64,000 bases of DNA, from positions 1,378,861 through 1,442,860 of the forward strand of contig NC_006670.1 of the NCBI RefSeq assembly GCF_000091045.1. The letters are read 5' to 3'. The notes beneath the pieces were generated by a model. It searched no databases. It had not been told where the DNA came from and saw nothing but the letters and a program-made list of their open reading frames with translations. This stretch comes from Cryptococcus deneoformans JEC21 (lineage: Eukaryota; Basidiomycota; Tremellomycetes; Tremellales; Cryptococcaceae). A program made the translations under genes and the position numbers. Numbering within the stretch: position 1 is the stretch's first letter; every line of letters begins with the position of its first letter. Below, in pieces: positions 48,260 to 57,486 of the stretch.

Positions 48260-51135
48260 ATGCCAGCTACCAGACGCACAAAGGGGCTTGACGCATTCCA
48301 ACCTGCTGACACTCTCGATCCTCGCACGGCTCACACGATGCAAGATATCGCTGCTCTTCGCAAAAGTAATTTGACATTGAAAACAGCACGACAATATGCA
48401 ACCAAAAATAAGCAATGGTATGCGTACTGTGCCCACATGAATTTTCTTACAAAGTGAGCCGCCATCTCCCAAAGATGTATGTGTACTAGTTGTTGGCTGA
48501 CGTGTTGCTCTTCAACCTGAAGAGATACTGTAACTCCGGCAAACGCAGCGTCGTATCTGTACAATTGGGTACTTAAACTTCCTCCTGACCATCACCGTAA
48601 ATGATTTCCCCACAGGCTTTGTAGAGCATACGTTGATATACTTCGCAGGTAAGAAGCAGGCGCACATCCTTGTAAGAGAAGCCCAAGGTGGGCAAGTGCC
48701 ACAAACTGTGCGGGGTCAGGAGCAAGGTCAGACGGCACTGTTTATTGAGGAAGACGAGGAAGTCGACGATTCAATGCTTGCAGGTATTGATGAGCCTGCC
48801 GACCCAGACACCGTTCAGGACGAGCGCCAGATGCTTCTGAATGGTGTCAATGACTTGCCGGATTTTAAGGAATTGCGTGAGAGTCTTGGATATCATGGTG
48901 CAGGTGAGCTATCTCAGCTTCAGAGCAGGGTGGCTGGTAACGAGCCTACAGACTCGAGTCTTGAGCATCTGCTGCAGTGCAACCAATCTCTTGCTTCTGT
49001 CAGGCTCTATTTGGCTGCTCTTGTCGACCTTTGGGAGACCCAAAGGCAGGCGGGAATGAACGCCTTTCCCTCGCCGCGCACGAAAGCAACCAACTCTATC
49101 CTCAACGCTCTACGTCGTGTACGCAACGAACAAAGTATCCTTCGTTGTGATGATAAAGGTGACGGTGAGCTTTATCCTGCCTTTCCATGTAATAAGAATC
49201 TAAGCTGAGCCCGCCCTCCAGATCTGTTCTACGATGGGATAGCGACGACCGAGAACATGAAAAAGTTGTTTCTCCATTATCTGCATCGGGACAGCGTCGA
49301 AGGTCTGCGCGATCTCGCTGCGCAAGCCGTCGGCATCCATGGACTTTTACGTGCGGATGATCAGCTAAGGATTACCCTATCGTCCATGTCCCTCAGACTC
49401 TTCGAGGATGAGGGACCCACACCTTGTCGTGGTGTCGTTTTCGCCATAAGAGAGGGGAAGACGACACATGACGGTCAGATCCAGTACTCAACTCTGTTGA
49501 GGAACAAGGATGTGACCCGGTGCCCCGTCTCTTTCCTTGTTCTGTATCTGTTTGCCCGGTGAGCGGTTTTGTTTCTGCCGCCTTATGAAGTTGCTGTCCA
49601 AATGATCTGATTTGGTCTACTTAGGTTCCATTTCAGTGAAGAGCCCTTTATTAACTCAGATGTCTCTTTTCCCTCTTTAAAAAATCGCCAGGACTGGTAT
49701 CACATCCCACTCTTTGTGTCCCGCCAATCCAACGCAGTTACGCGTCTGAAATATGACGCTTTGAACAAGAGTGTGCGAAAAGCACTTCAAAGCTGCAACA
49801 TCCATTGTAGAGCGTCCACTCACACGTCTCGCAAATGGGGAGCCCAGCTTGCCGAAGATGGCGGCGCGCCTGAAGAAGATATCATGAGGCAAGGAAGATG
49901 GTGTACAAAGGTGATGGAAACTGTCTACCTCAGTAAATTCCCTCTCAAAGCATTGAGAGCCCTTGCAGGGTTCCCAAAAAAGAAAGGTTCTTATTACCTT
50001 CCTCGCGACATGGAAGTGCCTCAGGAGCTTATCGAGAGCGTCTTCCCATGGGTTGATGCTGCGTTGAGTCATATTCCGTTACATGTGGAAAGTTAATTAA
50101 CTGATGCTGAATATGCAGTGAGGCTGAGCTCTTCGACCCCGATCGCTTCCAAGGCGACAAAGCTGGTCGAGCATTCATCAAACTCATGGACTGGTTTCGC
50201 TCGGTATTAATCCAAGATGCTCCCTTTATTCGCCAGCTCGAACCTGACCTCTTTGTCTGGAAACACCCTGTCTTCTCCACACCCACTTTCCTTGCCTTTG
50301 AAGCAAGGGCGCTAGCCGAAGCGCAAAGCGCGGAAGCACGCATGAGCGAGGATGCAAGGCAACTTATCCCTGAACTTTCCGATTATCTCTCTACCAACTT
50401 CACTGCCTTGTTTAAGGCCACATATAACATCGACACCACGTTAACAGGACTAGCTGCGTCCGTTGCCAGCAATTCCCAACTTATACAGGAAGAGCGGCGT
50501 GCTGAGAAATATGATGCACTGTTGAATGGTATTGGAGATGCATTCCATGCAATGGCTCGCCGCCAACACAGCGGCAGCATTTCATCTCGATCAAATGGTG
50601 AGCATGTTGTCACAGATGGTCATGGATGGCGTGAATGTTAGCTGATAATATGTCAGTCAACGCCCAAGAGAGCCAAACGACCAGTGTACTTGAAGGTCAA
50701 CACCATGGGGGGTTTAACCCATCCGCTTCTTCCAACTCCGTCGCTTCTCAGCCCAACTCCGCTAGCGACTCTGGTGACCTAGTTCAACTCGAAGCATTGG
50801 TCTACAAGATGGATCGCGAGGTAGGAGATGTACTAGAATTATGGGATGAGTACATCGTTGGAAGGAATGGTCGATTACCTGTCAGGGAAATGAGTCAACG
50901 AAACGAGTTTAAAAAGAACGAAGCCGAAAAAAAGATGTTCAATCGGAGAAAACCTATCTATGAGGCCATCAGAGACCTAGCTCGGGGGATGAACATGGGT
51001 GAGAGGGAAGCTGCGGGGTTAATTGAGGAGTATAGGATTAAAAACTCGATGGGGCTAAACAAGCTGAGCAATGTCGTCAAGGAAGTTGTCAAGAACATGA
51101 TTGTGCATCAGTCTTATCGATATCGAACGTTGTAA
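48260..51135 (+). CDS. Crypton tyrosine recombinase with GCR1_C domain
   Basis: Catalyses excision and integration of the Crypton. It starts at ATG 48260 (MPATRRTKGLDAFQPAD). A SAM-like N-terminal region has TARQYATKNKQWYAYC. The catalytic domain shows the box-A arginine region (VGIHGLLRADDQLR, about 49328-49372), the H-x-x-R motif HTSR (His 49821-49823, Arg 49830-49832), GRW, and the nucleophilic tyrosine in METVYLSKFP (49926-49928). After an intron with donor GTTACA near 50082 the frame continues EAELFDPDRFQGDKAGRAF. The end carries VYKMDREVGDVLELWDEYIV, as in GCR1_C DNA-binding domains. Six or so short introns are inferred. All joins work except one: near 48550-48617 the more family-like reading (DTVTPANAASYLYNW) does not keep phase into the next exon, so a frameshift or unusual intron there is possible. 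Otherwise the gene looks intact. Confidence 0.85.
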
Positions 51136-51687
51136 CTGTTTTAAATTGTAACCATATGATAGTTGTACTTACGTTCATGCACGTATGATTGCCTCATCCT
51201 TCCCATATTATGTTCCTGTGGCTACATATAAAGGTAATCAAACGGGTAATCGAAGGAAAAGCTGGTGAGAAAAGAAGTGATGGGGAAGGATGAGAACTCG
51301 GGAAATGGGTCAAGACGGGTCAGCCGAAGCCCTTGGCCATCCAATATTTCTTTTGGAAATGCGACGTACCATTATGCAGAGGAAAGACAAGAGGTACAAA
51401 TGCACATAGCTCAAACATAGCTGCAAGCGACATCAGTATACAGTAGTATATATTCTGAGTTTTTCACAAACGTTACAGCCTGAACGAAGTTACAAGTGGT
51501 CGCGACGTGTGGTCATCATGAACGAAATAGCGATGTGATGTAGTATATATGCATATGCATGCATTATTGAAGAAGATAGAGAAGCTCAACAATCATAATG
51601 GTCGTGCAGTGCGTGCGTACAGTGGTGGAGGATGTATGGGTTCGGCGCGGACTCCGTTTACGACTTAGTCACCGGACAACCCCGCCA

Positions 51688-51697
51688 GGACATGTCC
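51688..51697. repeat. Subterminal palindrome, right Crypton end
   Basis: A second GGACATGTCC, ending 38 bp inside the right end and preceded by GGACAA at 51674. It is placed almost symmetrically with the left copy; the GGACAA pair lies in direct, not inverted, orientation. Confidence 0.6.
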
Positions 51698-51729
51698 TGG
51701 ACAGGGTATAGGGTAGGGTCTTTAAACGG

Positions 51730-51800
51730 ATTGTTTACCCGAAACCCCGTGAAGTCTCTTACGGGTCATCACTATTTATAATTAATTATGCGACTTTCGT
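51730..51800. repeat. Dispersed repeat, copy B, right part
   Basis: Continues the repeat interrupted by the Crypton: TTTACCCGAAA, CCGTGAAGTCT and GGGTCATCAC match 5645-5685, followed by an AATTAATTA-rich tail in both copies. Similarity fades beyond about 51800. Confidence 0.8.
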
Positions 51801-52860
51801 AATTGATTATCTAATAAACATTATGTAAGAGTCCAACCGATACACTTGCTCTCGGGACCGACCTCTCCTCACTCCTACCGGCCGACTTCTAGCTTCTGCA
51901 GTCCTCCAATCACTTGCAGCACCAGAGACGTCTTTGCTGTTGGCTGCTCCCCCACCTTTCCCGATTCCTTCCATCGGCTGACTTCTTCTTCGTTTTTCTC
52001 CTCCAATAGACCACCGCTAGAGATAACCAGGGTTTGAATGCCCCGCTGATGAGCAAGGGGGTTACCCTTGTAACACTGGCTGCCCTGGTTTGGAGAGAGC
52101 CGAGACACTGACTCTGCGCGAAGTCGAAGAGCAACTCTCCTGCTTTGCGACGATTGGCGGTGGTTGATCGTGCACCATATTGGTGTAGAAAGGAGTAAAT
52201 TTTGAGGTCGTAGCCTACGAGACCTATTCGGTTTGTTCCATGGATCCTGGCATCAATCCTCGGCGATTTTCTTGCATTGTGGTATTCCAGAGTCACAATT
52301 CTGTTGGATATCCCTTGGAGGGACGAGTAGTGAAGAAGAGACGTGAGCCCTTTGTGCCGGATATGGAAATGGGGGCGGCGACCCTAGGCAGAATTCTTCG
52401 GGGCCTGGATGGTTGCTTTGGTCACAGGCCTGGCAAGTGGATGGTTGGAGTAGGGGATGATATTTCGTGGTGGAGGGCGGTCGGAATGAACGTATTGTCG
52501 AACTCGAATGGTACATTAGACGAGAGGTTAAGTCGGGATATCTGTCTGACATCGCATCGGTATAGCCTTTCAAAGCTCTAGTCCGCTGCCGATGTCCCCT
52601 CTGTCCTATCGCTGGCAAGGTTATGCAGTGCCGGACATGGCTTGACCACCGCGACGCCCTTCCCCTTTAGGGATCCTTGGATCATTTGCTACCGCAGTCC
52701 CCTCAATCGCCTCGCCTATTCACGGCGACTCTAGCTACCAACGAGCCCTTTGGTTCTCATCTTCTCTCGGTCCCTACCATCTCTTCTACACACGCTGCCC
52801 CTTCTATTGATCATTAGTTGTTAACGTCTCCATAAGATCATCTACAACAAGGGTCATTTG
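51801..52860. other. Unassigned sequence within transposon-rich block
   Basis: About 1 kb between the Crypton flank and the tnp2 remnant. A plus-strand open frame at 52240-52581 (MDPGINPRRFSCIVVFQ) is free of stops for 113 codons but matches nothing I know. It may be part of the following decayed element. Confidence 0.35.
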
Positions 52861-52869
52861 AAAACACCC

Positions 52870-54378
52870 AGCAGGAGAACGGGGATGGAGCTGAAGAGGG
52901 TTCGGAAGTCATCATCAAGCTAGCTATTACCGAAGATCGGCAGGTAATGAGAGCGTCTGCTCCGGAAGTGGCAGAATTTCCTGGATCTCAGCGACGAAAG
53001 GTACTCGACCTGCTTGATTGCCCTATCGAGACGTCTGCCTCCGAGCTGCAGACAAACGTCAAGTCAATCTGCAAACACCTCGATATCAACCCAACCCTAA
53101 ATGTCCTACCAAAGACTGCCAAGCTACCTTCCTCCAAATCACCAACAGCGAAGGGCTTGTCGATCTTCCAGACAAGTGCCATGAGTGTAATACCCCTCTT
53201 AAAGAGGCGGGGAAGGTTATGGTGCAGTTCTTCCCGAGGCAATCTCTACAATCGGCGCTAGAAGATCTGTTCAGTATCAACGGGGTAGAACGTTTGGTCG
53301 AGCAACAGCAGATATTGCGAGCGCAGCAAGGTGAGCGAGACCGGCAGCTGGGTTGCCCAGGTTACATGCGTGAGGCACGTCCTGGGAAGATCTACCGACA
53401 TCAGCTGGACGGTGAATGCTATCGCCAAGATGGTCTTCAGCGGGAGAGAGGCTGTCTTGTCCTCACCATTAACATATCCCTTGACTATGCCGATCCATCG
53501 CGGTCTCGCAACTGCTCTCCCCGGTCAATGGGCCCTATCCTCTGCCAGTTGGCCGATCTGCCTAATCAATACCGTTCCCGATTGTCATTTATGATGATAA
53601 TGGGAATAACTCCTGCTCCCAACGAGCCGCCAGGCTGCTTGCTTCATCGACTCTTATTGGCCTTGGGGGTCGACCTTTTAAGTGGCGAGTGCGACGGGCT
53701 TTGGATTAGAACACCTGGGCACCCTACTGGTGAGTTGTTTCGTCAGTTATAGAAATCCTTTCGCTAATTGTATGTTACTACATGTTAGACTACTACTACT
53801 TCCTACCAAACACTCTGACTGACCCTGCCACATTCAGCTCTGGCTGAGAGCATCTGTCCTCGTTATGAAGATTGGGACGAGATCTTAAGTGACGTCAACC
53901 CCCTTGATCCCGCAAGGTCTATGTCAGAATTGGGGCCATCTGCTGTGATCGTCCGGCTGCCGTTGCCATCACCGGTGTCAGCCACTTTTCCAAAGAGGAC
54001 ACCCCGTGCCTCAAGTGCACTGTGCCACGGAATCGCATGCACCTCCCGAGTCAGTTTCCCCTTCGTTCCAACTTAGAGCACTCTCGGGCGATGCTCAGTC
54101 AACAGCGCGAGTTCCTTGCCAAGTTCGATGAAGCTCCCCAAACCTCGTACCAGACACATGTCGCTCGCCGAGCTGGGAGAATCACGAAGGCTTCTCAAGC
54201 GCATGTTGAAAGGCGTGAAAACTCCGTTTTCCAGGTCCGTGGTCATCTCTCCATCTTTGATCTCTTTCCAAACCTGGACAAACTGAGTCATTCCGTGGTA
54301 GACTCCGCTCAGTCTGCCCCTATTACCACGTCCTTAAGGCCACCCTCGGAACTGATGGAGTTAGACGTTCGCGTATAA
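52870..54378 (+). pseudogene. Broken tnp2-type (CACTA-like) transposase remnant
   Basis: Ordered blocks match the N-terminal half of the tnp2 transposases common in basidiomycetes. They are an opening helix (LQTNVKSICKHLDIN), a zinc-finger-like C-P-x-x-x-C ... C-H-x-C segment (PKCPTKDCQ and CHECNTPL), VMVQFFPRQSLQSALEDLF with GVERLVEQQ, then GPILCQLADLPNQYRSRLSF and MGITPAPNEPPG, RTPGHPTG, and after an apparent intron VRIGAICCDRPAAVAITGVS with HFSKEDTPCLKC. The first two blocks lie in different frames (shift near 53085). The downstream catalytic part of the family is not found. It is therefore a truncated and frameshifted fossil. Exact superfamily assignment needs a profile search. Confidence 0.68.
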
Positions 54379-54541
54379 CTTGTTTAAGAGACTACGTAAT
54401 CAATCAGATCCTATACCCGCATTCAATCAAATTTTCCTTTCATAGTTTTCTGGATTTTCCTCATCACTAATCTGTACACTGCTCTCCGAGTCTGTTAAGA
54501 AAGCAGGGGCTAAGGAAACACCAGTTCAACAGGAGCAACCA

Positions 54542-55106
54542 ATGCCGACCTTACTGACGGCCCAAAAGCTAGCCAAAGAGCTCAAGGTGAAAGGCAGAGC
54601 TCAGCGTAACGAAGTCTTCACCAATGTCCAAGATAACCTAATTAAGATGATGTTGGAAGTTAATGCAGTTGACCAGAAAGGCCGCATGGAGTTGCGGCCT
54701 TCCAAGCCGAAGCCGCGGCTACAGAGGCGAAGGAAAGAGAGGCGAGGGAGTCAGTGTGGAAAATAGGGATGAGAGGAATATTGAAGTAAGGGCGGTTGAG
54801 ATTGAACGCATGCATGCCGAAAGTGCGCGATTTAATGCGGACGCTGCATGGCGTAATGCCGAAACTACGAGGTTAGCGGAGGAACACGAAGTGAATATCG
54901 CCAAGCGGGAAAGGGAAGAGGAGGAGGCGGTCGAGGATAGAAATATAGAAAGGACTAATGCGATCCAGGCGAAGACAATGTGGTTGGTGGAGTTCGCAAA
55001 GAAAGACACCATTGAGGCGGAAAAACAGGCATATTGGGAGATCACGGGGAAAGGAAGAACCTTCTTGCTTTTTGTAACACTAATAATAAATGTTATACAT
55101 GAATAA
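54542..55106 (+). other. Coiled-coil open frames of unknown function
   Basis: Two overlapping frames carry a short helical segment (MPTLLTAQKLAKELKVKGRA) and, after a shift near 54700-54760, a long Glu/Arg/Ala-rich heptad-like stretch (for example RLAEEHEVNIAKREREEEEA) ending EAEKQAYWEITG. Composition indicates a coiled coil. It lies downstream of the tnp2 remnant and tail to tail with the Harbinger transposase, so it may be an accessory gene of one of these elements. I do not recognise the family. Confidence 0.4.
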
Positions 55107-55147
55107 GAATTGTGAATGCTTCTCATGGTTCTGTATAGTTCAAGCGA

Positions 55148-57002
55148 CTAACTATTATCTTCGTTGTAGATCACATAGATAGTTGCCTGACCCCATCCCT
55201 TTACTACTTCTACTTCCCTCTGCACTTCTTTCCTCCTTCTGTCAGAGCCCTGGCGTTCCTCTGGAATGAGGAGGGCATCTGCCTCATCACTCATCTTCCT
55301 CTGTCGTCGCTGTTCTTCCTCCAAAATTCCCTCAAGCTCAGCCTGTGAGAAAACGTTCCTTATCTGCAAGCTCCTCGGGACCGTCTTGTTCAAGGATGAA
55401 GTTGTGAAGCATTGCAGTCACCTAGAAACATTGGCATAGATGAAGCCACTTTGAAAGCTATACAACATACCTGAATCCAGATGGTTGCGCGAATAACTTG
55501 GTGGTCCGCAGACTTGATTTGAGGGGACAGAAGTTTCAAGCTCTGGAAACGCGCCTCCCAGTATCCGATTGCGTGTTCCACATCTACCCGAACCTTCTTG
55601 ATGCCGTTGTTGAATTCCGTCTGAGCACGCGATAAGGCATTGTTCCTTCCAGGCCTGCTTGCAGTGCGCTTATAGCTGGGAACCACAGTTATTGTTGGGT
55701 GTGAAGCCGCTATCAGCGAGAAGATATTCTTGGGGGAGAAGGATTTTCGTGGGTGTTGATATATCTGCAAACTGGTGTCAGACGACGAGCAAAGTTAAAG
55801 GAGAAAGACTCACTCTGGTGTTGTTCTAGACCATCTGGTCTTGACAAGAAGCAGTGAAACCCGTACGGATGTATCGGATGCGACATTCATGATCAACGAT
55901 GACCAGACGTTGAAACCATACTTGTTCTTCCTCCCGTACCATAGCAAGGCATCATCCCTTCCAGGAATATACTCCAGCTCAATCTGGGTTCCACCCATCA
56001 AACCTACCAAGCGGGCAAAAGGCGAGACCCCGCCAAATGCACGGCTATCTTCTCCCTTTCGGTGGCATCAAGCCATCTCTGGCAGCTTTTGGTAACGAAG
56101 CATAGGTGGAGGGCTTCGAGACAGAGGAGAGTGTATAGAACACCAACTAAATCATTTATGAGTTGACTGACTGACGGACCAGATAGCTTCGCACAACACT
56201 CACCAGAATATCAAGTTTTTCTCCAGCTTCTCCGTGCGACATCCCATTTCTCTGCGCCCTAAACGGAGCAATGTGACATATAGCTGATATGCTGCGTGCT
56301 CTTGAGGATTTCGCGACTTGTTGACAAAGATTGGGTCGTCTCGGATGCTGAGATATCTGATAGCATGACAAAGGTTTCTCTGGGCGTTCGCGCCTGGGAG
56401 TACTCCTCTCATGAGCAGATCGTTTGTGATGTTTGGTCCAGCCTGAAATTAAATTCCTTTTGAAGACTTTGTCACTTTGTCTATGAATTATCTTCTCCCA
56501 TACCCTCTCCCCCGAGCGTTTTCGGCGCTTGTACGTATTGGGACGCTCAAGAGATCTTCGCTTTAAAAGGAACTGGAGGTGTCATTGAAGCGCGAGGGTG
56601 ACTAGCTGTGTTTGGCGCCGGCTGAAGTTCATCAACAAACCAAGGTTAGGAGCCTCCAAGGGGATACCTAGAGATTTGAAAAGGAGATAGCATCTTGCCA
56701 AATAGGCGTAAAAGCCAGAATACATGTGATCAAAATCGTCGGGTAGGCCATAAAACCGCTGAGCCAGGCTCACGAACTGGAAGAATTGGAGATGCTCTGC
56801 GACAGCCGTGCGTGTTTGAGTTATTGCAGAGTAGGCAGGCATGCCTCAGATCGAGTGTTTGGATCTTTTGCGGAGTCACTTGTATGCAACGAAGAACAGA
56901 AAAGAACTTCGAATGGAAGACTCGGACTGAATGCGAAGCTGCGCGGCGACGGACGCGGTTGCGCCAGGAAAACAGACGCGAAGTAGCAGCTGATGACACC
57001 AT
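55148..57002 (-). pseudogene. PIF/Harbinger transposase pseudogene
   Basis: A DDE transposase of the PIF/Harbinger type, decayed. Upstream exons read MPAYSAITQTRTAVAEHLQF with FYGLPDDFDHMYSGFYAYLA, then DLLMRGVLPGANAQRNLCHA. The core begins REKIA, shifts frame near 56040, and gives LVGLMGGTQIELEYIPGRDD with LLWYGRKNKYGFNV; family members have D-G-T-H where this has G-G-T-Q, so the first catalytic Asp is lost. The next part lies in another frame (VIVDHECRIRYIRTGF) and meets a TAG where a Trp is usual. The second acidic block (EYLLADSGF) is again out of frame with the following VVPSYKRTASRPGRNN, and VDVEHAIGYWEARFQSLKLL supplies the final Glu. At least three frameshifts plus one nonsense codon make it inactive. 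Confidence 0.82.
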
Positions 57003-57486
57003 CGGTTTTTAGCTTTTTCCACAAAATTAGATAAGCCCCGCATCTCAAAAAGATAAGCTCAAATATAAATTAGAATCCCCATACAAATTGGCGGCGGTGG
57101 TCCCTGCAAAAATAAGATAGGCGAAAGTCGAAAAATAAGGAAATTTTTGAAACGTACATATTAGTCGAGTATAGGAGAGATGTTTTGCCCTTGCGAAGGA
57201 CGGAATCAATTCAACAGCGAAAAGTGGGCGACCGGACCTTCTTGGCAGCGTGCCTTCTGCCAGCGTGGGCCGAACATGCCTAACACGTAACGTTTTGGGC
57301 TGTAGCCTCTTACATCATCATCATCAACGTTATCGATACGGAGTTCGACGGCGGGCGGGAGTCGAGTCTGATATCGTCACGCGTCATCATCACGTTCTTT
57401 CTGCAATAATAGCATTACTACCGAATTGATCGTCCGATCTTATCATCCCAGAAGCTCCGTTTCCTCACAAACTCTCCACCATCAGC
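57003..57486. promoter_or_regulatory. Upstream region of YVC1
   Basis: About 480 bp between the Harbinger remnant and the YVC1 start. The transition from transposon to gene-flanking DNA probably lies in the first 250 bp. A CATCATCATCATCA string is at about 57313. I could not define an element terminus with confidence. Confidence 0.4.

Larger units (their letters stand above)
47906..51735 (+). mobile_element. Crypton (tyrosine-recombinase DNA transposon)
   Basis: The element is delimited by comparison with an uninterrupted paralogous site at 5640-5660. Left flank and element meet at GAATTGTT (47905-47911), right end and flank meet at GGATTGTTTACCC (51728-51740), and the empty copy reads GAATTATTTACCC. 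ATTGTT thus occurs once at each junction (47906-47911, 51730-51735). This is expected if a circular form recombined with the target at a short shared core. No long terminal inverted repeats are present. Both ends carry GGACAA followed 14-18 bp later by the palindrome GGACATGTCC (47949-47958, 51688-51697). The single gene inside encodes a tyrosine recombinase with a GCR1_C-type DNA-binding end, the Crypton hallmark. Length is about 3.83 kb. Confidence 0.9.

Noticed and set aside
47949..51697. Crypton end boxes as part of long terminal inverted repeats
   Set aside because: Only the palindrome itself is shared in inverted sense; flanking GGACAA boxes are in direct orientation and the outermost bases do not match, so no true TIR exists.
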